NCBI GenBank assembly: GCA_037951105.1
Contig: JBAMJV010012292.1
Coordinates: forward strand, 22,674 to 86,673
Reading direction: 5' to 3'
Source: Echinarachnius parma
Lineage: Eukaryota > Echinodermata > Echinoidea > Clypeasteroida > Echinarachniidae
DNA length: 64,000 nucleotides
A program made the position numbers and the translations under genes. Of this stretch, positions 24,701-35,407 are shown in pieces. Every line of letters starts with the position of its first letter. The stretch's first letter is position 1. Under the pieces are notes generated by a model. That model worked only from the letters and a program-made list of their open reading frames with translations, searched no databases and was not told where the DNA came from.

Positions 24701-27700
24701 ACTATTGAAGATGGTGTTACTGATGAAGTAGCAAAGAAAAGGACAAAGAAGAGTAATGATAACAAGGAATCTGAGAAAGAAGTCTCATCATTGTCTCCCT
24801 CCAAGTCTCAAAGAAAAAGAACAAAAAGTGGCAATGATGATGAAATGGAGAAGGAAGTGTCATCAAAGTCTCCTGCCAAATCTAAAAAGCAAACGACAAC
24901 TGAAGACAACAATGACGTTGAAAGTGACAAAGAAGTATCTGGAAAGTCTCCAAAAAGGGCCAAAAAGAAGTCGGTTAGTCAAAAAACCAAGACGAGCAAA
25001 GCAAACCAGGATAGCAGTGGTGTCGACCCTGCAAATGATGGAGAGTTGGCAGATAAAGACATCGACAATGGCAATGAAGGAGAGGATGGGGATGAGATGG
25101 AGGTCGATTCTGAGGATGAACAGGACGATGATGAGGAGGATGCAGAAGAAGATAACCCAGGCTTTGTTGTGCTTGGAGACTTTGAGAAGAGATCAAAGAA
25201 AAAGGTACAAAAAATGTATACTTTCCATCTTTAAATTTCAGTTACAAGATACCATTCATGAGTATTAATTTAAGAAAAAATGTTTTAATGTGTTTAGTAC
25301 AGGAATGTTTAAAATTCAAGACACTCTCTGAGACCAGCTTACTGCCTGACTCTATCAATGGTTAGGGAATGCAAACTGTCAGACAAGTTCAGACAGCAGT
25401 TTGATTGTTTAATCTGTCAAGGGTCTGGATATATCATGAAAGACTACTCATACAACTAGTTACTATAAATTATTTGTTTTCATTTTGAAAGGAAATGAAA
25501 GGGGCGTGTTTTGCTAAATTGTTATTCTTTGCATTAAGTTTCTTTGCTTTCTTTTTTATAAATTGATTTACAAAGGTTCAAGAAACACTGCCTGACTGGC
25601 TTGCACACCCAGCTGTCATCCAACGCAATCTGTCAGACAACTGTGTGACTGTCGATTCTGTGAAGGGTCTGGATACTAGACTAGTCTCAACTCTGAAGGA
25701 GATGGGGATAATCAACTTTTTCCCAGGTAAGAACTCGCTTGATTTTTTGATAAATCAATGTAAAAATATATGTTTGATCAATGTTTAAGCAGTGATTTTA
25801 AAGATAATACTGCATCGTAGGATAATGATATATGGTATATTTTATTTACTTTATGAAATTTTAGAATTTGTTAGTTTTATACAGTATTGTAAATTAATTT
25901 TTGAGGGAATATCATCAATCTGTACTAATTCATATAGTTAAAATCGTTCATGTTGGTATTTTGTCATACACCAAACCTTGAAGCATCGTGTGATCTCCAT
26001 CATAATGGACTGGGTTAATCATACTCCTCATTTCATATTTCTCCTTTATTTGTTGCCTCTTTGCCTCCACCATACAGTCCAACACCATGTGATCCCCATC
26101 GTACTGGACTCGTTGCAGCACGGGATGCACACTGGTGAAGCTGGGTTCAGGCCGCGTGACCTCTGCGTTTCCGCACCTACAGGGAGCGGGAAAACGCTGG
26201 CTTACTCCTTACCAATAGTTCAGGTACATAGTTTACATGCAATCTGTTGTCTCCATTTACTTCATAAGATTTTTTTTTTTTTTTTTTTTTTAAATCATAT
26301 ATGTACCAATACAATTGTAAGATGCTTCGGAATGATGTGTGATAGCTTCATAGTAATTGAACACTATTTCCCTGGCTTACTCCATACCGATAGTTCAGAG
26401 GCATGGAGCTCTATTTTAAAAAGAGATTTATAATACAGTCATTGTCATGTTAAGGTAAATTTCATTTAGCACTGCATTGGTATTAGGTCTCTTCAACAAC
26501 AACAAAATGTTTTCTTTAATGCTTGTTTTAAGATCTTTTAAACAGTTAGTTTATTAACGTTTTGACTCAGCACTATGTAATAGAATCCTATTTTTTTCTC
26601 CCAGGCTCTTATCGACAGGGTGATACCGAGAGTGAGAGCTCTTGTCGTTCTTCCAACCCGTGACCTTGCCACCCAGGTCCACAAGGTCATTACATCACTG
26701 TGCAAGAACACACCACTGAGGGCGGTGTTGATCGGAGGAACCAAGAAATTCACCCAGGAGCAGAGTCTGCTTGTTAAAGAACAGTGAGTGCCATTTCTTT
26801 TCTTTCTTTCTTTATCAAAATGAATACAATTGGTAAAGTGAACCTTTCAGTGCAGGTTAAATGTGTTTGGTTTTTAGAAATACAGTTGAACCTGTCTATA
26901 GTGACCACCGAATGGAAATAAGCAAAATGACCTTAGACAGTTGGCCTTTATAGACAGGTTCCATAACATTATCTTGCTCTGCCAGGAGTCTCTTGTGATG
27001 GCCACTATACAGGGTGGCCCAAAAAAAATGGAACGGGGCACTTCCCGAAATAAAGTACCAACATGTTTATGTCCATCGGATAGGGTGTCTTTTCCAGTGA
27101 AAAACTATACCAAGAACAGTAATTTTGTTTGTGTAGTTTTTGTTTTAGGATGCTGCGAGTGAGACCATGTCAGGTACCAATTTTTGTCAATTTTTACCTA
27201 GTCGGCGCCAGTTAATAAGCACTCCCTGCCCGTTATACCATTGATCGACCATGCCTATTCTCTCGGCACACGGCTGAGTGCACACTAACAATGGCGTGCG
27301 TTATCAACGCTATGAAAGGCGGTACGTGAGATGTATCAAGCACTTGCTTGTTAAAAATTGGCAAAAAAGAGAACCTGACATGGTGTCACTCACAGCGCTC
27401 TAAAACAAAAACTACACGACCAATTGACTGTTCTTGGTGTCGTTGTTCATTTGAAAAGACACCCTATCCGATGGACATGATACATTTGTTACTATAGTTT
27501 GGAAAGTGCTCCGTTCCGGTTTTTTTTGGCCACCCTGTATAGGCAGGTTTGACTGTACACTGTACTTTTGTTTAATCTTTAAAAAAGATAGAATTGAATT
27601 CTTGTTTACATGTAGTAAACTTAAGTTTCATTGATTTCAAAAGTTGTGTCTTCAATAGAATGAAAAGTTAATTGTACCATTTTATTTGCTTTCAAAGGAA

Positions 27701-30700
27701 TGGTGAATATCAGTCGTTGGCTGATATTGTTGTTGCCACCCCAGGTCGTCTTGTGGACAACATCAACCACACACCAGGCTTCAATCTTCACCATCTCCGG
27801 TTTCTTGTGAGTTGATTTATAAAACTTTTAATTTATATGATTAAAAGATAGTGGAGGTGTTGTACCACGACTGTTGTGGGACGATTTATAAGGGGACTTC
27901 AAATCATGATTTCCTAGGAATGGTAAACATCAGTCATTGGATAATATTGCTATTGCTATCTATCAAACTTGTAAATAAGATAATTAAATGATTACAATTA
28001 TAATTATTAAGTGTTGAGGAGGTGTGACATGCATGATCAGATAAACGCTTGACTTCAAATCATGTACCGGAACTATGAACAGATCAGTGCTTTTAACTAG
28101 GGCTGAGTCCAAACAGATATCCGTTCAGTATCCGACCGTGAAGGTTGGATACCTAATTCAAATTCTCGGATACGGGTATACGAAGAAAAAAAAAATCTGA
28201 TTTATCCAAAATGTTAAAAAAAAAAAAAAAGTATCAAAAATCAAAGCTCCATGTTTGTTTGTTTTTTATATTTCGGATAAATCCAATTTTTTTTTTTTCT
28301 CAGATATTTTTTACATTTCGGATAAATCCGATATCCGTCCGTTTTTACTCTGCTCATATCCGGATATCAAAATATCCGGTTTGACTCGGCCCTACTTTTA
28401 ACATGGCATTTAATCCAGATTGCTTCTCTTTACCTTGGAGTATATCAATTAGCCTGTAGCTCTCTTGTGTAGCAGCAAATGCTAGAATGCTCCGCATGTA
28501 GTTGAGATGGTGCACAAATTAAATTTGAAAGTTTGCTCAGCTGTGCAGAAATTACAAATTTGGATAAGCTGAAAGGGAAAGCAAAATGTGTTGATTTATT
28601 TAGTTGTCATAGATCTATGCTTTAAGATAATACTGAGACTGCATTGAAAGCTTAATGTGTATGAATTAAAGCATTGTTTTTAGTACACATGTACACTATA
28701 ATTTATCATATCTTATGTGTATTAAGGTTATTGATGAAGCAGACAGAATGATGGACCAAATCACCCAGGATTGGATCGCTCAGGTTGAGAAGTCCGCCTA
28801 TGGACCCAGCACCCCCGTTTGTCAGAGTGGAATAGTCCCCTTTACAATGAACTCAGTTAGACCCAGGCCTGGACCATTGACAATAGCAAGGTAAGTTTTC
28901 ATTCTTATTTATGGAGGGATGTTAAGGAATGATTAATTTCAGTGAGTTCAAGTTTTGAAGTCCACCTATAGTGCCCACTTCCCCAGTTTCTCGCAGTGGA
29001 ACAGTCCCCTTTCAATTCAATAAACTCATATAGACCCAGGCCTGCTCCATCAACAGTAGCAAGGTAAGATTTCATTCATATTTATAGATGGATATAATGA
29101 TAGTGAACATGTAATGTAATAGAAAGTCTGCCTATTGACCAAGCACTCTCACGTCTTACAGTGGAATAATCTTCTCTACAATGAACTCGGTTAGAGCCCT
29201 AGAATTTACAAAATTATAATGCTTTCTTATATTCTTGGATTATTTGTCTTCAAGAGATTTGTGTATTTTAGTAAATAAAACATGGGACCTCGGTGGACAT
29301 TTTTAGTGATGTACAGTGACAAGATGATAATATTTTAATGGTTGTAGACAAGTATTGATATTAATTATCTTTCTGTTGTTATTTTTATTTACAGAGCTTC
29401 AGCCTTTGAACTTCCAGTAAGTACCTTTACTTAATTTAATTTTCAATTGTGTAGTCTCACTAAATTATGTTGATGCAAAATTTAGAAAATATTTATTCAA
29501 TAATTCCTTAATTCAGTAAACTCCATGACATTTTAAACATTTAGTAATAGATTTTGAAATGTGAGCTTTACAAAAATTGAAGAGAAATGAAGATAGTACT
29601 ACATCTAACTTGTAATATCTAAGTTTTCTTTATTAAATCTCAATTCTAAAATGTCAATCAAGATTTAAATAAAGAGGAATGAAACCCTGATTTGAAGTGA
29701 AGAGAAAAATCTAGACATTTGTTGTCTTCTTTTTAGCTCCAGAAGCTTCTCTTCTCGGCCACACTGTCCCAGAACCCTGAGAAGCTGACGCAGCTCCGCC
29801 TCTTCCAGCCCCGCCTCGTAACCACGGCAACAGGTAGCAAAGGGATGCTTGGGAGTGGAAATCAATATGGAGATGAAGAGGAGATGGATGTAGATGGAGG
29901 CGAAGAAACGGGAGCGGGACGAAATGAGTTTGTTGGGAAATACACGACTCCTGTCGGTCTATCTGTAAGTTGATGAATAATGGTGATGATATGATGATGA
30001 GGAGGATGATGATGATGACGATGATAATGGTGATGATGGATGAAGAGGGAGGCGAGGATACAGAAGCAGGACAAAATTAATTTGTCGGGAAGTTGGCCTA
30101 TCTGTTGATGATTATATTGATGATGAGGATGATATGATGATGAAGATGGTGATAATAATACAAATGTAAGATATATTCTCATGTAAAGTTATAGCTGTAA
30201 TAAATAGAGAAAATACAAAATTTCTCTCACTCCATTCTACTGACACAACTTTTAGAAAGATACGTACATTTCATGTAATTTCCTTCACCCTTTACAAAAA
30301 TGATAGATTTCATGATGTTTTTTTTATTCTGATGTGTTAATTTCATGGTTATTTTGTCTCATTTCTTGTAGGAATACTTTGTCCAGTGTACAGCGGGGGA
30401 GAAACCTCTGGTTCTGATGCATCTCCTGTCTCATCTGTACTTCAAGCAAGTCCTGTGCTTCACAAACACAGTAGAGGCTACACATAGGTAACTGAATTTT
30501 GTTTTCATTACATTGATGTTGAAAGGGTAGTGCAGTTTTGGTATAGAGGGCGCTTCAAGAAAAGAAAAAAATTGTGAGAAGTCCTATGCTTCACAAACAC
30601 TGTTGAGGCTACACACAGGTAACTGAATTTTGTTTTCATAACTTGAAATAAATTATCAGGTTACCCACACGTCATTGAATTTTGTAATGTCATTGAATTT

Positions 30701-33700
30701 TGTAATGTCATTGAATTTTGTAATGTTCGTGAATAACTTGACAGTATTTGTGGCAAAAGAGTCCAAGGTTGCAAAATTATTCAAACAAAATCCAGTTGTA
30801 CAAATGATGAGAATAAAAGCTCTGAATTCTATCAATCAAAAGAGCATTAATTCTCTTCTCTTCATTTGATAATAAACTAGGTGACTTTAACTATATCAAT
30901 TTAAAACCTATAAAATAAAGAATTCTCTATTCTGTTTGATTTGTTTTTGCAGATTGTGTGTACTGTATATTGATCTTACAATTTTCTTCTATTTGCCTGT
31001 AGATTGTGTCTCCTGCTGAGCTTAATGGGAGGAGTCGAGATGGAAAACGGTTCAATGATGGCAAAATACAGACTTGAATCGACGTGATTGTAATAATAAT
31101 TATACATTTTCTTCTATTTGCCTGTAGATTGTGTCTTCTGGTGAGATTAATGGGAAGAGTTGAGGTGGAAGAGTTTTCATCCAACCTGCAGCAATCACAA
31201 CATCAGGCTATCCTCACACATATTTAAATTTGATCTTGTGTGCATTCATCGTTTACTGTATGTGCACCACACAGTATTGCGTTTATCTTCAGTAATGAAG
31301 TCTGCACTATATATTTACAGAAGAAGAAGAAACAGTTTAAGGCGGCAAAATACAGTGTTGAGTCTCTGTGATTGTAATAATAATAATAAACATGTCTTCC
31401 ATTTGCCTGTAGATTGTGTCTTCTGCTGAGACTAAGGGGTGGAGTGGAGGTGGAAAACAGTTCAAAGCTGGCCAAAATACAGAGTTGAGTCTCAGTGATT
31501 GTAATAATAATTATACATTTTCTTCTATTTGCCTGTAGATTGTGTCTTCTATTGAGGTTGATGGGAGGAGTCGAGGTGGAAGAGTTCTCATCCAACCTGC
31601 AACAAGCACAGCGTCAGACCATCCTCAAACAGTTCAAGGCGGGCAAAATACAAATGTAAGTCCTGTTTCTTTCTTTTTTTTCTTTCAGAATCGTAAAGCC
31701 AGATTTGTTAATTGCCTCATTAATTGTCTGTCAAATTAGATGATCATCTTTTTGGGCCATTAGAATGGATATCTACAATGTGAAATGTAAATTTGTCTTA
31801 TTTTGTATCATTATCCATGCAAAACAAAAGGAAACATTCTGCATCTTTAAACATTTAAAACAAATAGATTTGGGCCAAGAGATTGGTGTGTTTCGATAGC
31901 CATTGCCAGAAGAATTGATATCAAATCTTGTATAATTATCCCTGCAAATAATGAAACATTCTCAAGCTTTATTTTTTGTTGAAGATTTTTTTTCTTTTGA
32001 ATAAAGTATAAATCTTTCAATTTATATGATTATTTATAACAGTTTGATCTGTTCTGATGCGATGGCCCGAGGAATGGACATTGACAATGTGAAGTGTGTT
32101 ATCTCGTATGATCTACCTCCGCATCTCAAGACCTACATCCATAGAGTGGGGCGAACTGCAAGGGCTGGTAGAGGGGGCAGCGCCTTCTCATTCATCAGGA
32201 AGAAAGAGGTGAGATTAATATGGTTGTGATAGTAATAAGGAGGAGGAGGATGGGAGATGATGATGACATTAATAAGGAGGAGGAGGATAAAGAGAGGAGA
32301 TGATAATGATCATAATAGTGAGGGGGAGGAGGAAGATCTCTGCATCTCAAGGCCTACATCCACAGAGTGGGGCGAACTGCAAGGGCTGGTAGAGGGGGCA
32401 GCGCCTTCTCATTCATCAGGAAGAAAGAGGTGAGAGTATGGTTATGATTACAATAAGGAGGAGGGGAGATGATGATGACATTAATAATGAGAAGGAGGAA
32501 AAAGAGAGATGACAATGATGATTATTAAGAGGCGGAGGATCTTCACCTGCATCACAAGACCTACATCCACAGAGTGGGGCGAACTGCAAGGGCTGGCAGA
32601 GGGGGCAGCGCCTTCTCATTCATCAGGAAGAAAGAGGTAAGATGTTGATGGTGATGATGAAGAGGATGAGGTGGAGGGGAGATGATGATGATGTTAATAA
32701 GGAGAAGGAGGAAGAAAGGAGATGATAATAATGATTATAAAGAGGAGGAGGAGGATTTTTACCTGCATCACAAGACCTACATCCACAGAGTGGGGCGAAC
32801 TGCAAGGGCTGGCAGAGGGGGCAGTGCTTTCTCATTCATCAGGAAGAAAGAGGTGAGATGTTGATGGTGATGATGAAGAGGAGGAGGACAATGAAGATGA
32901 CCGATAAGGGAGAAGGAGGAGGAGAGGAATAGATAAGACAATTTGAAGTATCAATACAAAACTGAAAGAGGAGTGAGGGGGTAGGGGTGCTGAGCATGAT
33001 GATGATGATGATGATGATGATGAAGATGATAATGATGGGAATGATTATGATGATGATGATGACAATGACGGTGAGGGTGACAATGATGGCGATGATAATG
33101 ATAATTTCCCACTTAGGTGTTTGTTAGATAAATCTTTTATGAAGGCAGATGCCTAAACGAATGATTTGTTTATATTCCCTGTCGCCTAGGTGACGAAGTT
33201 CAAGCAGATGCTGAGGAATGCTGGGAAGGATGGTATCCAGCGCCATCACATGACAACTGGCCAACTGGAGTCCCTGGTCCCCTCCTACACTGAGGCACTG
33301 TCACAGCTACCAGCATTGCTGAAGGTTAGTAGCGAACATATAGGCAATGTTCAGGCCCGCTGGCCCAGGGCCACTAAAAGCTTGCAATAAAATGTCATTG
33401 ATGCTAAATCCCAATGGCCCGAATGGGCAATCAAATATTACAGAATTTGTCTTGTGTTTCTTTGTTTGGGACCACGAGATTCAGGTTATGGGCCAGTAGA
33501 ATGTGAACTTGCCCAACTAGGCCACTAGGCAACAAAATTTGTTTCTAGCATTGGGTAATGTTCTGAACCATGTCAGGCAAGCCAGAAATTTCTGACCAAG
33601 CGGTTGCTAAGAAGGTTAGGCCAAAAAAAAAACATTGTTTGATTGGCGTAACGGGCAACCAAAAATTAGGGTAGGTCGGTAGGGATTTTTTTTTCTTTTT

Positions 33701-34655
33701 TTTTTTCTTTTTCTTTTTTTTTCGCACAAATACACAAAAACACACACAAAACACATCGCAATTGCAAATTCTATTGCAATTTTTTATTTTTTTATTTATT
33801 TTATTTATTTTTTATTTTTTTTAATAAAATTCAGAAAAAACCTCTAGGGTCGGCGTGCATTAGCGCCGGTATTTTTAGGGGCGGGCGGGTTACGCCAATC
33901 CAACCATTTATTTTTCATGGCCTTATCGTCCAGCTCCAACCCACTACCACAAGCCTGAATCCAAGGACAAGTTGTGTGGAATCATTACTATGAATAGATA
34001 ATAAGAACAATTTAGGAACGTTACTTCACTACTTAATACTTGATGAAAATATCTCCTTGAAATAGCCATTCGGTGCTGTCCTGTTCCACTACTTCAGTTC
34101 CCTAGAATGTCATTTGTGTGTACGCTTGATCTTTTACAATTTCTCCCCCAAAAAGAGTCATTTTTGCATGTGTTGGTAAAATGTGTATATTTTCATGACG
34201 ATGATAGAGAAAGAGAAAAGTAGGGTACATTTTTGTAGGCCCATTAAATATATTGTTTGTGTGCTTGGAATCTTACTAAAAAAAGGGGGTGTTTTTGTAT
34301 ATATTCATATTCTAACTGCTAAATTTGTTGTCATTGTTATAGGCCAATTTTTGTATCCATTATTGTCAATTTAAAAAAGCAAATAAAAAAAGAGCAGGTC
34401 TAATTTGCTATAAACGTTCTTGGTTTTTACTTGTGATTTTTCATAAAGAACCAAGAAAATGGAACCAGAATTTTTTTTTTACTTGGCCAATATTTTACTA
34501 CTGTAAAATTTACTTGTAGTTTATTATACAAATGGAATTTATTTGAAGAAATTAATCATTTTGAAGTAATATAACAATTTTGTTTGACATAATGTTTCTT
34601 TTCTCTCTTTCTTGTTCTTTAATCACTGTAGGAAGAAAAGTCTCACCACTTCTGA
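21745..34655 (+). CDS. DDX51: ATP-dependent RNA helicase DDX51 (14 coding exons, 940 aa)
   Basis: DEAD-box helicase; known DDX51/yeast Dbp6 proteins act in the nucleolus on pre-60S particles and, in mammals, in 28S 3'-end processing and U8 release. Exons: 21745-21767, 23962-25204, 25576-25726, 26078-26223, 26605-26783, 27698-27806, 28727-28890, 29395-29416, 29737-29964, 30372-30487, 31539-31655, 32043-32208, 33190-33324, 34632-34655. All have AG/GT borders and matching phase, total 2823 nt. Start: exon 1 encodes MALFTINR, like the MALF start of vertebrate DDX51. Residues ~1-415, almost all exon 2, are a Lys/Ser/Glu-rich disordered extension with an acidic run, far longer than in human DDX51. 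Motifs: Q 474, APTGSGKT 505-512, PTRDLA 538-543, TPGRL 595-599, DEAD 620-623, SAT 686-688, SDAMARGMD 837-845, HRVGRTAR 866-873. Introns carry transposons and copied exon tails. Confidence 0.96.
21951..23128. mobile_element. Hairpin-bounded repeat in DDX51 intron 1
   Basis: Perfect palindromes mark both edges in opposite orientation: CAGCTCTGTGC-GTA-GCACAGAGCTG (21951-21975) and CCAGGCTCTGTGC-TAC-GCACAGAGCCTGG (23100-23128). Next to each is related sequence (GATCGAAA / ATCGCTCG, GCGATGAGGTGTTTT), and the middle contains an inner inverted repeat of the same family (22301-22806). An NRF1-like palindrome CGCATGCGCA (22846-22855), a 22-nt ATG-led segment (22982-23003) and a consensus donor GTAAGTATAA (23004) lie before the right hairpin. 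The same arrangement recurs inverted at 46990-47349. No transposase is seen and the superfamily is unknown. Confidence 0.65.
22301..22806. mobile_element. Fold-back repeat (506 bp) nested in DDX51 intron 1
   Basis: TACTCAATGTTAACCTAACC starts the left arm and returns inverted at 22806. Arms of ~234 bp are near-identical (22301-22534, 22572-22806), with an A/T-rich centre. The arm reads AACCTAACCGCCTGGCATA, which matches the flank of the hairpins at 23100 and 46990 but lacks the hairpin itself. Each arm contains TTGAG|GTA(A/G)GTTAT, a strong splice-donor-like string. The 77-codon frames on both strands here are arm shadows. Confidence 0.85.
26881..27557. mobile_element. pogo/Tc1-like miniature element in DDX51 intron 5, interrupted
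   Basis: TACAGTTGAACCTGTCTATA at the left matches TATAGGCAGGTTTGACTGTA inverted at the right. A second miniature element (27010-27537) splits it. A cousin with CAGTCAAACCTGTCTATA ends lies at 35117-35306. Confidence 0.8.
27010..27537. mobile_element. CAGGGTG-type miniature element (528 bp) with TA duplication
   Basis: The ends are CAGGGTGGCC and GGCCACCCTG, flanked by TA on both sides (27008-27009, 27538-27539). The whole length is a loose palindrome: CCATCGGATAGGGTGTCTTT and GAGACCATGTCAGGT on the left return inverted on the right. TA duplication and TIR point to a Tc1/mariner-class non-autonomous element. Two more copies are at 58047-58584 and 62343-62926. Confidence 0.85.
28098..28394. 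mobile_element. hAT-like miniature element in DDX51 intron 6 with 8-bp TSD
   Basis: TIRs TAGGGCTGAGTC / GACTCGGCCCTA are directly bordered by CTTTTAAC on both sides (28090-28097, 28395-28402), an 8-bp target duplication typical of hAT. The interior is full of GGATA/TATCC words and poly-A/T. Confidence 0.85.
28950..29210 (+). repeat. Two degenerate copies of the DDX51 exon 7 tail in intron 7
   Basis: 28950-29064 repeats the end of exon 7 together with its donor (AGACCCAGGCCTG...ATAGCAAG|GTAAG becomes AGACCCAGGCCTG...GTAGCAAG|GTAAG). It carries frame-breaking changes. A weaker copy is at 29125-29205 (GAATAATC...AATGAACTCGGTTAGA). They look like tandem duplications of the exon-intron border. 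Confidence 0.85.
30540..30645 (+). repeat. Copy of the DDX51 exon 10 tail and donor
   Basis: AGTCCTATGCTTCACAAACA...GAGGCTACACACAG|GTAACTGAATTTTG repeats the last ~42 bases of exon 10 and its donor, about 133 bp downstream of the original. Confidence 0.9.
30994..31490 (+). repeat. Three upstream copies of DDX51 exon 11
   Basis: Copies with the same acceptor TTTGCCTGTAG|ATTGTGT start at 31003, 31128 and 31413, ahead of the intact exon at 31539. The 31128 copy stays in frame for 32 codons ([20 protein letters not shown]...) before TAA at 31225-31227. The other two lose the middle of the exon but keep its 3' end (GGCAAAATACA / GGCCAAAATACA). Only the last copy is complete with a GTAAGT donor. 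Confidence 0.88.
32337..32852 (+). repeat. Three tandem copies of the DDX51 exon 12 tail encoding helicase motif VI
   Basis: Copies end, with their donors, at 32429 (GTGAGA), 32636 (GTAAGA) and 32852 (GTGAGA), at periods of ~207-221 bp from the real exon end at 32208. Each preserves the codons for [13 protein letters not shown] and AFSFIRKKE (first codon Ala in copy 1). Almost all differences in these codons are silent, while the GAT/GGA-rich intron parts between them have diverged much more. Each copy has a Lys AAG that could act as a weak acceptor in the same phase as exon 12. Confidence 0.9.
32980..33105. repeat. GAT microsatellite in DDX51 intron 12
   Basis: GATGATGAT run with GAC/GGT variants. 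Related GGAGGAGGA/GATGATGAT tracts separate the exon 12 tail copies from 32220 onward, and another lies at 29970-30165 in intron 9. Confidence 0.9.
33335..33555. mobile_element. Fragment of the GGCCCG hAT-like family in DDX51 intron 13
   Basis: AGGCCCGCTGGCCCAGGGCCAC, GGCCCGAATGGGCAATC, TGGGCCAGTAGAATG and the end TTTGTTTCTAGCATTG follow the same order as the ends of the 8038-9433 element. Confidence 0.65.
33634..33908. mobile_element. Miniature inverted-repeat element in DDX51 intron 13
   Basis: GTTTGATTGGCGTAACGGGC (left) pairs with GCGGGTTACGCCAATCCAAC (right, inverted), with T-rich and A-rich low-complexity filler between. Confidence 0.6.
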
Positions 34656-34748
34656 AGGCTATTAACACAGTGGATCTGCAACCATGCAGAGATATAAGGG
34701 TATTTTCGCTTACACGACGGTACAGAAGAGTGTTCACTGGAGCAAGAA

Positions 34749-34754
34749 AATAAA
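34749..34754 (+). terminator. DDX51 polyadenylation signal
   Basis: AATAAA lies 94 bases after the DDX51 stop codon (34653-34655). A second AATAAA is at 35093-35098. Which one is used cannot be seen. Confidence 0.6.
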
Positions 34755-34973
34755 TCTGCACATGAGCGTACTTCGAGCTAAAGCTCTCCTACTCACTAAC
34801 TGCCTTTACACAACAGACTTTCGGCTTTATGATACACAAATATAGGGCGTGTATTAAGTGTTTAATTATACAAATTGTACAGTGTTTAAACAAGTTGCAA
34901 TTGCCTGAATTCAGGCACTGGTACAGCTAGAAATGCAAGCTCATTCTAATAAGTTTCCCACACAAATCATTTA

Positions 34974-35328
34974 CAGTGGAATCTTGTTATAACAAGGGTA
35001 GAATAACAAAGGAATATAAAAAGATTATACCAGCAAAATTACCATGATATAAGAGTGTTTTGTTTAATTTGTATGTGTTTCATGAAGAATGAAATAAAAA
35101 TTTAATTGCATATATACAGTCAAACCTGTCTATAAAGTCCACCCAAGGGAGACAGAAAATGGTGGTCTACTCTTGATAAGCAGGTGGCCTTCATTGACAG
35201 GTTCATTTAGCATGTACCGTAAACTGCATTCAAGGAAGTCAAGATTAGTGGTCTGTATAGACAGGTGGTCTTTATATACAGGTGGTCACAAGAGTAGTCT
35301 TGACTGTATTTATATGTAGGTTCCACTG
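34974..35328. mobile_element. CAGTGGAA pogo-like miniature element with another nested inside
   Basis: Outer ends CAGTGGAATCTTGTTATAAC and GGTTCCACTG with flanking TA. The inner element at 35117-35306 has CAGTCAAACCTGTCTATA / TGACTG ends with TA. The outer family also occurs at 36914-37081, 37479-37645, 41186-41352, 49976-50127, 52984-53099 and partly at 50620-50700. Confidence 0.85.
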
Positions 35329-35407
35329 TACTGGATGTGTAGTTTATTGGCATCTCTGAAACTAAATTCAGAAACTGTTGACCGAGAAATTCAAGCTCAT
35401 TCTCATT

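Noticed and set aside
23860..24804. - strand frames opposite DDX51 exon 2
   Set aside because: Antisense of a Lys/Glu/Ser codon-rich exon; the + strand is supported by splice phase and homology.
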